DNA of 64,000 nt from NCBI RefSeq assembly GCF_003285265.1, contig NZ_CP030239.1:310001-374000 (forward strand), read 5' to 3'. The position numbers and the translations under genes are program-made. The DNA comes from Paracoccus mutanolyticus. Lineage in GTDB: Bacteria; Pseudomonadota; Alphaproteobacteria; Rhodobacterales; Rhodobacteraceae. Under the pieces are notes generated by a model that worked only from the letters and a program-made list of their open reading frames with translations, made no database searches and had not been told where the DNA came from. This document shows positions 1 through 8,317 of this stretch, piece after piece (within the stretch, counting starts at the first letter, position 1; every line of letters begins with the position of its first letter).

Positions 1-801
1 GATCGCGTCCACCATCCTGGCCGAAGCGGCGATATAGCCCCCGAAGACACCGAAGGCCTTGCCCAGCGTGCCGTTGAAGATGTCGATGCGGCCCGCAAGC
101 CCGTCGCGTTCCGCCACGCCGCCGCCGCGCGGACCGTACATGCCGACGGCATGGACCTCGTCCAGATAGGTCAGGGCATTGAATTCCTGCGCCAGATCGC
201 AGATTGCCGCGATGGGGCCGAAATCGCCGTCCATCGAATAGATCGATTCGAACGCGATCAGCTTCGGCGCCGCCGGATCGTCGGCCTCCAGCAGTTCGCG
301 CAGATGGGCCACGTCGTTGTGGCGGAAGATGCGTTTGGCGCCGTCGAACCGCTTGATCCCCTCGATCATCGAGGCGTGGTTCAGCGCGTCGGAATAGATG
401 ATCAGGCCGGGAAACAGCTTGCGCAGCGTCGAAAGCGTCGCGTCATTGGCGATATAGGCGCTGGAAAAGACCAGCGACGCCTCTTTGCCGTGCAGGTCGG
501 CCAGTTCGGTTTCCAGCCGCTTGTGATAGATCGTGGTGCCCGAGATGTTGCGCGTGCCCCCCGAGCCCGCGCCGGTGGCGTCCAGCGCCTCGTGCATGGC
601 GGCCAGGACGACGGGGTGCTGGCCCATGCCCAGATAGTCGTTGCCGCACCAGACCGTGATCTCGCTTTCCGTCCCGTCGGGTCGCGTCCAGATGGCCTTG
701 GGATAGGCACCCTTGCGGCGCTCGATATCGATGAACGTCCGATACCGGCCTTCCTCGTGCAGTTTGCCGATGGCCTGATCGAGGGCGGCTGAATAGTCCA
801 T
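1..801 (-). CDS. hemA: 5-aminolevulinate synthase HemA (C-terminus beyond the left edge)
   Basis: Condenses glycine and succinyl-CoA to 5-aminolevulinate, the first step of haem and tetrapyrrole synthesis by the C4 route in alphaproteobacteria; PLP-dependent, cytoplasmic. The visible 267 codons start [15 protein letters not shown] and contain [15 protein letters not shown] and [13 protein letters not shown], typical of the family. The PLP lysine lies in NGTLGKAFG and counts as Lys248, the same number as in the Rhodobacter enzyme, which fixes the frame and the start. An in-frame ATG six bases upstream (807) is possible, but AAGGG sits at the right distance only for 801. About 140 C-terminal residues are outside the window. 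The gene diverges from an M20 peptidase; the shared spacer has an FNR-like palindrome. Confidence 0.97.
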   Translation of the reverse strand, partial: MDYSAALDQAIGKLHEEGRYRTFIDIERRKGAYPKAIWTRPDGTESEITVWCGNDYLGMGQHPVVLAAMHEALDATGAGSGGTRNISGTTIYHKRLETELADLHGKEASLVFSSAYIANDATLSTLRKLFPGLIIYSDALNHASMIEGIKRFDGAKRIFRHNDVAHLRELLEADDPAAPKLIAFESIYSMDGDFGPIAAICDLAQEFNALTYLDEVHAVGMYGPRGGGVAERDGLAGRIDIFNGTLGKAFGVFGGYIAASARMVDAI

Positions 802-864
802 CTTCATCCCTTGCCTTGCTTGAACTTGCTTGCTTGGGGGATCATGGTCCGATCCCGCGGGTTA

Positions 865-886
865 CGACTTGATACGTGTCAAGTCG
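865..886. promoter_or_regulatory. 22-bp palindrome containing a near-consensus FNR/FnrL box
   Basis: CGACTTGA and TCAAGTCG are perfect 8-bp inverted arms around TACGTG. The core at 869-882, TTGATACGTGTCAA, matches the FNR consensus TTGAT-N4-ATCAA at nine of ten positions. It lies 68 bp upstream of the hemA start on the minus strand and 84 bp upstream of the M20 peptidase start. In Rhodobacter sphaeroides, hemA is known to be activated by FnrL under low oxygen, so an oxygen-responsive hemA promoter is the obvious reading. Binding itself is inferred. Confidence 0.6.
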
Positions 887-969
887 CAGAAAATATAGGG
901 CCAAAATGTCGCATTACGACCATGGGATCACATGATCCATCTTATGAAATCGGTCAGGAAAGCTTGAAA

Positions 970-2355
970 ATGCACGAAAACAGCAGAATCGAAGAAATAG
1001 TTTCAACGCTTGATGCCACTCTACCACAGGCGCTGGACCGGCTGTGCGCCTTTTTGCGAATCCCGTCCATTTCGACAGATCCGGCGCATCGGGGCGACGT
1101 CCGGCGGGCCGCGGAATGGCTGTGCGCGGAACTGGCGGGGCTGGGATTCGCGGCCGCCGTCCGCGACACGCCCGGCCATCCGATGGTGGTGGCCCATTCC
1201 CCCAAGGGCGCGCGGCGGCCCGTGCTGTTCTATGGCCATTACGACGTGCAGCCCGTCGATCCGCTGGAGCTTTGGGATCGTCCGCCCTTCGACCCCGAAA
1301 TCCAGGACACGCCACAGGGACGCGTGATCCGCGCCCGTGGCGCCGCCGACGACAAGGGCCAGCTGATGACCTTTGTCGAGGCTGTGCGCGCCTGGAAGGC
1401 GATTCACGGCGCCCTGCCCTCGGACCTGATCCTGCTGTTCGAGGGCGAGGAGGAGTCCGGCTCGCCCAGCCTGCGGCCCTTTCTGCGCGAGAATGCGGAG
1501 GAATTGCGCGCCGGCATCGCGCTGATCTGCGACACCGGGCTTTATGCCGATGGCCGCCCCGCGATCACCACCCAGTTGCGCGGCCTGCTGGGCGAGGAGA
1601 TCACCGTCCGCGCTGCCGACCGCGACCTGCACTCGGGCAGCTTCGGCGGGCTGGCCGCGAACCCGATCCAGGTGCTGGTCAACGCCTTGGCGACCGTCAA
1701 GGACGACAGCGGGCGGATCACCCTGCCGGGCTTCTACGACGGGGTCGAGGAGCTGTCCGACCAGCTGCGCGCCGACTGGGAAAGCCTGGGCTTCGACGCG
1801 GGCGACTTCCTGTCGCGTGTCGGCCTGAAGCATCCCGTGGGCGAACGTGGGCGCATGGCGCTGGAGATGGTCTGGAACCGCCCGACCTTCGAAATCAACG
1901 GCATCACCGGAGGTTATACCGGCGAAGGGTTCAAGACCGTCCTTCCCGCCGAGGCGCGCGCCAAGGTCAGCTTCCGCCTGACCGGCACCCAGGATCCGCA
2001 GGCGATCCGCGAGGCATTTCGCGCCCATGTCCGGGCCGCGATGCCCGAGGACTGCGCCGTCACCTTCCAGGACCATGGCGCCAGCCCCGCCAGCCGGATG
2101 GACATCTCCGACCCGGCTTTCACCGTGGCGCGCAATGCCCTGTCTCAGGAATGGGGGCGCGAAGCGGCCTATATCGGGGCCGGAGGCTCGATCCCTGTCG
2201 CGGGCGATTTCCAGGAAATCCTGGTGATGGACTCCATGCTGATCGGATTTGGCCGCGACGACGACCGCATCCATTCCCCGAACGAGAAATATGACGTGGA
2301 AAGTTTTGCCAAGGGTGCGCGCAGTTGGGCGCGCATCTTGGCCGCGTTGGATTAA
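970..2355 (+). CDS. M20-family metallodipeptidase
   Basis: A 461-residue zinc exopeptidase of the M20/M25/M40 superfamily, probably a cytoplasmic dipeptidase. Metal-binding motifs are in order: YGHYDVQPVDP (His90, Asp92), RGAADDKGQ (Asp127/128), FEGEEESGS (Glu160/161), then LHSGSFGG in the dimerisation lid and a C-terminal HSPNEKYD. The frame is open 53 codons upstream, but the peptide there is unlike the family; the ATG at 970 is preceded by AGGAAA at good spacing and starts MHENSRIEEI. It is divergent from hemA and ends in a hairpin shared with the opposing gene. The substrate cannot be told from sequence; relatives cleave dipeptides or beta-alanyl peptides. Confidence 0.9.
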   Translation: MHENSRIEEIVSTLDATLPQALDRLCAFLRIPSISTDPAHRGDVRRAAEWLCAELAGLGFAAAVRDTPGHPMVVAHSPKGARRPVLFYGHYDVQPVDPLELWDRPPFDPEIQDTPQGRVIRARGAADDKGQLMTFVEAVRAWKAIHGALPSDLILLFEGEEESGSPSLRPFLRENAEELRAGIALICDTGLYADGRPAITTQLRGLLGEEITVRAADRDLHSGSFGGLAANPIQVLVNALATVKDDSGRITLPGFYDGVEELSDQLRADWESLGFDAGDFLSRVGLKHPVGERGRMALEMVWNRPTFEINGITGGYTGEGFKTVLPAEARAKVSFRLTGTQDPQAIREAFRAHVRAAMPEDCAVTFQDHGASPASRMDISDPAFTVARNALSQEWGREAAYIGAGGSIPVAGDFQEILVMDSMLIGFGRDDDRIHSPNEKYDVESFAKGARSWARILAALD

Positions 2356-2367
2356 GGAAAAGGAAAA

Positions 2368-2386
2368 GGCCCGCCAATGGCGGGCC
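2368..2386. terminator. Bidirectional hairpin between convergent genes
   Basis: GGCCCGCC-AAT-GGCGGGCC forms a perfect 8-bp stem with a 3-base loop just after the M20 peptidase stop. Read on the minus strand it is followed by a T-rich tract (CCTTTTCCTTTT), a good Rho-independent terminator for the convergent holin-like gene, whose stop codon overlaps the stem. The U-tract on the plus side is poor. Confidence 0.7.
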
Positions 2387-3057
2387 TATCCATGATAATC
2401 CGGGTGGTCGTCGCGATGTCGCCGGTGCTGCAGACGGTTTGCCACCGTCAACCCGATGGCCAGCGCCCCCAGCACCGCCCCATAGCGCGAGGCGCCCGAG
2501 GCGCCGCCGCCCTGCCCTGTCCGGCTGGCTGCTGGTTGCGCTCCCAGGCCGAAGCGTTCGGCCGTGGACTCGGTCACGCCGCGAACGGTGCCATAGACCC
2601 GGGCCTCGGCCTGGTCGGCGAAGCGGTTGGCGCGGTAAGCCAGATCGTCGGCCACGCCATGGACCTTCTGCTCGGCCGTATCCAGCAACGCGTTGGCCTT
2701 GGTTGCAGCGCGGTCGACGGCCTGGTCGGCCGCGGTGGACACCTTGGCGATGGCGGTGTCGGCGGCCAGATGCAGTTGCTGCTGCACCTCGGCCTTCAAC
2801 TCGTCGGTGCTGGGCATGGGATGGCGTTCGTGTTTGGCCATCATCAGGAAGATGACGCCAATCACGACCATCACCAGTCCGATCGCCAGGGAGGCCCCAA
2901 GCGAGCCCCAGCCGAGGTGATAGGCCAGCCAGGTCCACAGCGCCGCCAGCAGGAACCCGGCACCCAGGATCAGGACGACGCCTGCCCCGGCTGCCAGGCC
3001 CAGGCGGTGCAGCTTGTCCGACAGGGCAAGCTGCATGTTCTTGGCATAGACGAACAT
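2386..3057 (-). CDS. Holin-superfamily-like small membrane protein
   Basis: A 223-residue protein with two adjacent hydrophobic helices near the N-terminus (about residues 20-45 and 50-72), then a long Ala/Gln/Glu-rich amphipathic region (about 80-170) likely to be coiled coil, and a weaker hydrophobic stretch before a His/Arg/Asp-rich tail. This layout resembles the YqjE/phage_holin_3_6 group of inner-membrane proteins, which in enterobacteria also sits next to a YqjD-type gene, as here. The start is 10 bases after the stop of the upstream DUF883-like gene, so they form an operon. The ribosome-binding site is weak and Met8 is an alternative start. Function unknown; relatives are often linked to stationary phase or envelope stress. 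Confidence 0.6.
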   Translation of the reverse strand: MFVYAKNMQLALSDKLHRLGLAAGAGVVLILGAGFLLAALWTWLAYHLGWGSLGASLAIGLVMVVIGVIFLMMAKHERHPMPSTDELKAEVQQQLHLAADTAIAKVSTAADQAVDRAATKANALLDTAEQKVHGVADDLAYRANRFADQAEARVYGTVRGVTESTAERFGLGAQPAASRTGQGGGASGASRYGAVLGALAIGLTVANRLQHRRHRDDHPDYHG

Positions 3058-3067
3058 GCCCGCGGTC

Positions 3068-3523
3068 TCAGCGACGTGACAGGATCAGGCCAAGCAGAAA
3101 GCCGACCCCAGCCGCGATGCCCAGCGCCTGGGCCGGGTTGCGGCGCACCATGGCCGACACGTCGTCGTAGTAATCCTCGGCATAGGCCGCGACCTCGCCA
3201 GCCCGGCGCTCGCCTTCACGATACAGGCGGCGCGCTTCGTCGCGGGCCTGCTCGGCATATTCCGAACCGCGGTGCTTGGCCGTCTCGACATATTCCGAGC
3301 CGCGGCGCTTGGCCTCGTCCAGCAGCTCTGCGCCTTTTTCCTTGGCGGTCTCGACAAATTCCGAGCCGCGCTGACGGGCGTTCTCCAGCGCCTCACCGGC
3401 GTCCTGGGCGGCCTTGTGGCCGTGCTCGCGGGCGCTTTCGGCCGCCTTGCGAGCCTCTTGGCCAATGTCCTGGCCGGCTTTTTGCGCTTCGTTTTTCAGG
3501 TCTTGGGCATCTTGGTTTGCCAT
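3068..3523 (-). CDS. DUF883 (ElaB/YqjD-like) repeat protein with C-terminal membrane anchor
   Basis: A 151-residue, highly charged protein. Residues about 1-115 are a nearly continuous amphipathic helix with 11-residue periodicity: RGSEFVETAKE, KGAELLDEAKR, RGSEYVETAKH, RGSEYAEQARD. The C-terminus has MVRRNPAQALGIAAGVGF and a hydrophobic helix ending LILSRR, the hallmark of ElaB/YqjD proteins, which are tail-anchored and in E. coli bind stationary-phase ribosomes. The 11-mers also recall LEA-type desiccation proteins. The start follows GGATAGGACC. First gene of a two-gene operon with the holin-like protein. Confidence 0.75.
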   Translation of the reverse strand: MANQDAQDLKNEAQKAGQDIGQEARKAAESAREHGHKAAQDAGEALENARQRGSEFVETAKEKGAELLDEAKRRGSEYVETAKHRGSEYAEQARDEARRLYREGERRAGEVAAYAEDYYDDVSAMVRRNPAQALGIAAGVGFLLGLILSRR

Positions 3524-3613
3524 GGTCCTATCCTTTCGAGATCGAACTGTCTGATCGGGACCAAAACCGCGCTGCCCGGCAGATTGTTCCAGGCGACGCG
3601 GAAAAATGCTGCG

Positions 3614-4741
3614 CTATAGCGCCGCGTCGAACGCCTGGACCAGCCGCGCCACGGTGCCGTCGACGTCCTTCAGCTTGTCCAGCCCGAACAGGCCGATGCG
3701 GAAACTGCGAAATCCCTCGCCCTCGCCGACCTGCAGGGGAACGCCCGCGGCGATCTGATAGCCCTGGGCCAGGAACTTGCGGCCGTTCTGGATGTCGGGA
3801 TCGTCGGTATAGCAGACGACCACGCCCGGAGCCGCGAACCCCTCGGCCGCGACCGAGCGCAACCCGCGCCGCGCCAACTCTGCACGCACCGCGTTCCCCA
3901 GCCGCCACTGTGCGTCCCGCGCGGCGTCGAAGCCCATGGCCTCGGTTTCCTTCATGGCGGCGTGCAGGCCGATGATGGCGTCGGTCGGCATGGTGGCGTG
4001 ATAGGCGTGGCCACCGTCCTCATAGGCCTTCATGATGGCGCGCCATTTCTTCAGGTCCAGCGCGAAGCTGTTCGAGGCCGTCTCCTCGAGCCGCTCGGCC
4101 GCGCGGGCCGAAAACATCACCATTCCCGCCGAGGGCGAGGCCGACCAGCCCTTTTGCGGGGCCGAGATCAGCACGTCGACGCCGGTGGCCGCCATGTCGA
4201 CCCAGACCGCGCCCGAGGCGATGCAGTCCAGCACCATCAGCGCGCCGACCTCATGCGCGGCCGCCGCCACCGCCGCGATATAGTCGTCGGGCAGGATCAT
4301 GCCGGCGGCCGTCTCGACATGGGGGGCAAAGACCACGTCGGGGCGCGCCTCGCGGATCTTCTCGACCACCTCGTCGATGGGCGCGGGGGCAAAGGGCGCC
4401 TGCGGATCGTTCCCCGCCGGCTGCGCCATCAGCACGGTGGTTTCGCCGGCGAAGCCGCCCATGTCCAGGATCTGGCTCCAGCGAAAGCTGAAAAAGCCGT
4501 TGCGGATCACCAGCGCATGGGCGTCGCGGGCGAACTGCCGGGCGACCGCCTCCATCGCGCAGGTGCCGCCGCCGGGAACCAGGGCCACCGCCTGGGCGCC
4601 ATAGACCCGGCGCAGCGTGGCCGAGATGTCGCGCATCGCCGCCTGGAATTTCTGCGACATGTGATTCAGCGAACGGTCGGTGAAGACCACCGAGAATTCC
4701 TGCAGGCCATCGGGATCAACATCGGGGCGAGGTCCGGGCAT
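3614..4741 (-). CDS. Class V PLP-dependent aminotransferase
   Basis: A 375-residue fold-type I enzyme of the class V group (alanine-glyoxylate, serine-glyoxylate and 2-aminoethylphosphonate transaminases). Seen are GGGTCAMEAVARQ for the PLP phosphate, VLDCIASGAVW with the PLP-nitrogen Asp, and SAPQKGWSASPSAG with the Schiff-base lysine; FRIGLFG near the C-terminus is the carboxylate-binding segment. The start follows AAAGGATG. It is divergent from the amidotransferase operon with about 150 bp between. The amino donor cannot be assigned from sequence; serine or alanine with glyoxylate/pyruvate are the usual pairs. It stands alone on its strand. Confidence 0.85.
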   Translation of the reverse strand: MPGPRPDVDPDGLQEFSVVFTDRSLNHMSQKFQAAMRDISATLRRVYGAQAVALVPGGGTCAMEAVARQFARDAHALVIRNGFFSFRWSQILDMGGFAGETTVLMAQPAGNDPQAPFAPAPIDEVVEKIREARPDVVFAPHVETAAGMILPDDYIAAVAAAAHEVGALMVLDCIASGAVWVDMAATGVDVLISAPQKGWSASPSAGMVMFSARAAERLEETASNSFALDLKKWRAIMKAYEDGGHAYHATMPTDAIIGLHAAMKETEAMGFDAARDAQWRLGNAVRAELARRGLRSVAAEGFAAPGVVVCYTDDPDIQNGRKFLAQGYQIAAGVPLQVGEGEGFRSFRIGLFGLDKLKDVDGTVARLVQAFDAAL

Positions 4742-4892
4742 GGCACATCCTTTGCTGCTTGTTCCGGCAACAGCCTAGCCCGCCCCCAGACCGGCCGCCA
4801 GCCCCACCAACGGGGCAGGCGCCGGGCCGCGCCCCCTTGCCCGCCCGGCGCCGGGCGACTACCCTTGGACGCGAACAATCGACAGGCCAATC

Positions 4893-5588
4893 ATGCGCAT
4901 CGGCATCCTGAAATGCGGTCAGTCGCCCGAAGTCCTTCGCGGCGAATTGGGCGATTACGACACAATGTTCGAACGGCTTCTGGCCGGGCGGGGCTTCGAC
5001 TTTGCCACCTGGCACGTCGAGGCGATGGAATTTCCCGCCTCGGTCCACGAGGCCGACGGCTGGCTGCTGACCGGCTCGCGCCACGGCACGTACGAGGAGC
5101 ACGCCTTCATCCCCCCGCTCGAGGACTTCATCCGCCGCGCCTATGCTGCGGGGGTGCCGCTGGTCGGCATCTGCTTTGGCCACCAGATCATCGCCCAGGC
5201 CCTGGGCGGCCGGGTCGAGAAATTTCCCGGCGGCTGGTCCATCGGACCGCAAGACTATGATTTCGACGGCGAGACGGTCACGCTGAACGCCTGGCACCAG
5301 GATCAGGTGGTGGAACGGCCGCAGGATGCGCGGGTCGCGGCCTCCAGCGGGTTCTGCACGAATGCGGCGCTGGTCTATGGCGACCGGGCCTTCACGGTCC
5401 AGGCCCATCCCGAGTTCGACGACGCCATGATCCACGGCCTGATCGAGCACCGCAGCGACACGGTACCCTCGGAACTGGTGGCCGAGGCCCTGACGCACAT
5501 GGATGACGCCGCCCAGTCCAAGCTGATCGCCGACCGGATCGAGGCCTTCTTCAAGGCCCCCCGCACCCTTGCCCGGGGTGCCGCATGA
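4893..5588 (+). CDS. Class I glutamine amidotransferase-like hydrolase
   Basis: A 231-residue class I amidotransferase domain on its own. The catalytic triad is visible: Cys in GICFGHQI, His and Glu in AHPEFDD; TGSRHGTYEE forms the oxyanion loop. The stop overlaps the next gene by four bases (ATGA), so it is translationally coupled to the glutamine-synthetase-like gene and FAD oxidoreductase behind it. In the E. coli Puu pathway the hydrolase is PuuD, of a different amidotransferase family. Here this protein is the obvious candidate to cleave the gamma-glutamyl product. That role is inferred from context; the fold is certain. Confidence 0.85.
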   Translation: MRIGILKCGQSPEVLRGELGDYDTMFERLLAGRGFDFATWHVEAMEFPASVHEADGWLLTGSRHGTYEEHAFIPPLEDFIRRAYAAGVPLVGICFGHQIIAQALGGRVEKFPGGWSIGPQDYDFDGETVTLNAWHQDQVVERPQDARVAASSGFCTNAALVYGDRAFTVQAHPEFDDAMIHGLIEHRSDTVPSELVAEALTHMDDAAQSKLIADRIEAFFKAPRTLARGAA

Positions 5589-6943
5589 AGCCCCATTGGA
5601 TCGAGGAAACCCCGCAGGCCACCCAGGACTACGTCGCCGGCCGCCGGCTGGACGAGGTGGAATGCATCGTCGCCGACATCGCCGGCGTCGCGCGCGGCAA
5701 GGCGATGCCCGCGTCGAAATTCGCCCATCAGGAGCGGTTCTATCTGCCGAATTCGATCTTCCTGCAGACGATCACGGGGGACTGGGCCGACAACCCGAAC
5801 GGCGCGTTCACCGAACCCGACATGATCCTGACGCCGGATTTCAGCACCGCGACCGCCGCGCCCTGGACGGCCGACGTCACCTTGCAGGTGATCCACGACG
5901 TCAGCGACCAGTCCGGCAATCCCGTCCCGATCGCCCCGCGCAACGTGCTGAAGCGCGTGGTCGAGCTTTATCGGCAGAAGGGCTGGAAACCGATCGTCGC
6001 CCCCGAGATGGAATTCTTCCTGACCGCGCGCAATATCGACCCGAACCAGCCCATCGTGCCGCCGATGGGCCGCACCGGCCGCCGCGCCGCCGCCAAACAG
6101 GCCTATTCCATGTCGGCGGTGGACGAATACGGCAAGGTCATCGACGACATCTATGATTTCGCCGAGGCACAGGGCTTCGAGATCGACGGCATCCTGCAGG
6201 AAGGTGGCGCGGGCCAGGTCGAGATCAACCTGAACCACGGCGATCCGGTGCATCTGGCCGACCAGATCTTTTTCTTCAAGCGCCTGATCCGCGAGGCGGC
6301 GCTGCGCCACGACTGTTTCGCCACCTTCATGGCCAAGCCCATCGAGGGCGAACCGGGCAGCGCCATGCACATCCACCATTCCGTGGTGGGCGTGAATTCA
6401 GGCGACAACATCTTTTCCGACGAGCAGGGCCGCGAGACGCCCGAGTTCCTGCATTTCATCGCCGGCATGCAGCGCCACCTGCCCGCCGCCGTGGCGCTGC
6501 TGGCGCCCTATGTGAACAGCTATCGCCGCTATGTCCCCGACTTTGCCGCGCCCATCAACCTGGAATGGGGCCGCGACAACCGCACCACGGGCCTGCGCGT
6601 GCCGATTTCGGGGCCCGAGGCGCGGCGGATCGAGAACCGGCTGGCGGGGATGGACTGCAACCCCTATCTGGGCCTCGCCGCCAGTCTGGCCTGCGGCTAT
6701 CTGGGGCTGGTGGAACAGGAAATGCCCCGCGCCGAATGCCTGGGCGACGCCTATATGTCCGAGGACGAACTGCCCTATAACCTGGGCGACGCGCTGGACC
6801 TGATGGACGAAAGCGCGCCGATGCGCGACGTACTGGGGGCCGAGTTCCTGGCCGTCTATCAGGCGGTCAAGCGCAACGAATACAAGGAATTCCTGCAAGT
6901 CATCAGCCCATGGGAGCGCGAGCATCTGCTGCTGAACGTCTGA
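5585..6943 (+). CDS. Glutamine-synthetase-family gamma-glutamylpolyamine synthetase (PuuA-like)
   Basis: A 452-residue protein with a short beta-grasp N-terminus (VECIVADIAGVARGKAMP) and the GS catalytic domain: APEMEFFLTAR and QVEINLNHGD supply metal-binding glutamates, MHIHHSV the conserved histidine, NRTTGLRVP and RIENRLAG the ATP/glutamate arginines. It lacks the usual GlnA features, and the next gene is a PuuB-like oxidase, so it most likely ligates glutamate to a mono- or diamine such as putrescine. It begins four bases inside the amidotransferase gene. The assignment to polyamine catabolism rests on family and neighbours. Confidence 0.85.
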   Translation: MKPHWIEETPQATQDYVAGRRLDEVECIVADIAGVARGKAMPASKFAHQERFYLPNSIFLQTITGDWADNPNGAFTEPDMILTPDFSTATAAPWTADVTLQVIHDVSDQSGNPVPIAPRNVLKRVVELYRQKGWKPIVAPEMEFFLTARNIDPNQPIVPPMGRTGRRAAAKQAYSMSAVDEYGKVIDDIYDFAEAQGFEIDGILQEGGAGQVEINLNHGDPVHLADQIFFFKRLIREAALRHDCFATFMAKPIEGEPGSAMHIHHSVVGVNSGDNIFSDEQGRETPEFLHFIAGMQRHLPAAVALLAPYVNSYRRYVPDFAAPINLEWGRDNRTTGLRVPISGPEARRIENRLAGMDCNPYLGLAASLACGYLGLVEQEMPRAECLGDAYMSEDELPYNLGDALDLMDESAPMRDVLGAEFLAVYQAVKRNEYKEFLQVISPWEREHLLLNV

Positions 6944-7009
6944 ACCGGCGGGCGCCGCGCCTCCAGGCTGGCGGGTCGTCCGGGTATTTGGAAAACAGTG
7001 AAAAACCCG

Positions 7010-8317
7010 ATGAATCTGCTGCACAAGAACGACCGACCCGGGGAATATCCGCCAAGCCTTTATGCGCAGACGTGCGATCCCACGCCGGCGTTCCCGCCGC
7101 TGGAGGGCGAGGTGCGGGCCGATGTCTGCGTGATCGGCGGCGGCTATACCGGGCTTTCCGCCGCGCTGCATCTGGCCGAGGCCGGGCGGCGGGTCGTCCT
7201 GCTCGAGGCGCACCGGGTGGGTTTCGGCGCCTCGGGGCGCAATGGCGGTCAACTGGGTTCGGGCCAGCGGGTCGAGGTCGACGAACTGGAGCGGATGGCG
7301 GGGCGCGAGGCTGCGCGCCGGTTGTGGGACCTGGCCGAGGCGGCCAAGGCCCTGACCCGCGACCTGGCGGCCCGCGCCGGCGTGCCGGTGACGGACGGCA
7401 TCGCCCATGCCTTCAGGACGCGCGCCGAATTCGACCATGCCAGGGGGCTGATCGACAGGCTCGCGCGGGATTACGGCTATGATCGCATCGAGGCGCTGGA
7501 CCGCGAGGCGTTCCGGGCGCTGGTGCCTTCGGACGCCTATGTCGCGGGCGAGCTGGACGGGGGCGCGGGCCACCTGCATCCCCTGAACCTGGCGCTGGGC
7601 ATCGCCCGGCTGGCCGATGCCGCAGGCACCGCGATCCATGAACGGGCCGAGGTCGTGGCCGTCGTTCACGGCACCGCCACCACGCCGACGGTGGTGCAGA
7701 CCCGCCGGGGCCGCGTGCTTTGCGATCAGTTGATCCTGGCCGCGAACGGCTATCTGGGCGATCTGGAGCCGAAGGTGGCGGCCCGCGTCATGCCGATCAA
7801 CAATTTCATCGTCGCGACCGAGCCCCTGGGGCCGCGCGCGGCAGAGGTCCTGACCCGGCCCATCGGCGTCCATGACACCAAGTTCGTGGTGAACTACTGG
7901 CGGCTGGACCCCGAGGGGCGGCTGATCTTTGGCGGGGGCGAAAACGTCAGCTATCGCTTTCCCGCCGACATCTTCGCCAAGGTCAGAAAGCCGCTGCTGC
8001 AGATCTATCCGACACTTGCCGACGTCAAGCTGACGCACGCCTGGGGCGGCACGCTGGCGATCACCATGAACCGGATGCCCTGCTTCATCCGTCCCGCGCC
8101 GAACTGCCTGTCGGCCAGCGGCTATTCGGGGCACGGGCTGGCGCTGGCCTGCCTGGCCGGCAAGCTGATGGCCGATGCCATCCAGGGCCAGTCCGACGGG
8201 TTCGACGCCATGGCCGCCCTGCCCCACCCGCCTTTTCCGGGGGGCGCGATGCTGCGCTGGCCGTTGCTTGTCGCGGGCATGTCCTGGTACGCGCTGCGGG
8301 ACCGGCTGGGGGTCTAG
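7010..8317 (+). CDS. FAD-dependent amine oxidoreductase (PuuB/DadA-like)
   Basis: A DAO-type flavoprotein of about 435 residues. The N-terminal Rossmann motif is [20 protein letters not shown], followed by [15 protein letters not shown] near the flavin; the C-terminus has [15 protein letters not shown], the second FAD-binding segment. Third gene of the amidotransferase/GS-like operon, so it probably oxidises a gamma-glutamyl-amine to the aldehyde. Two starts are possible: ATG 7010 ([10 protein letters not shown], the form I expect in relatives) or an in-frame GTG at 6998 with GGAAA seven bases before it. The stop overlaps the convergent rsh gene by four bases. Confidence 0.88.
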   Translation: MNLLHKNDRPGEYPPSLYAQTCDPTPAFPPLEGEVRADVCVIGGGYTGLSAALHLAEAGRRVVLLEAHRVGFGASGRNGGQLGSGQRVEVDELERMAGREAARRLWDLAEAAKALTRDLAARAGVPVTDGIAHAFRTRAEFDHARGLIDRLARDYGYDRIEALDREAFRALVPSDAYVAGELDGGAGHLHPLNLALGIARLADAAGTAIHERAEVVAVVHGTATTPTVVQTRRGRVLCDQLILAANGYLGDLEPKVAARVMPINNFIVATEPLGPRAAEVLTRPIGVHDTKFVVNYWRLDPEGRLIFGGGENVSYRFPADIFAKVRKPLLQIYPTLADVKLTHAWGGTLAITMNRMPCFIRPAPNCLSASGYSGHGLALACLAGKLMADAIQGQSDGFDAMAALPHPPFPGGAMLRWPLLVAGMSWYALRDRLGV

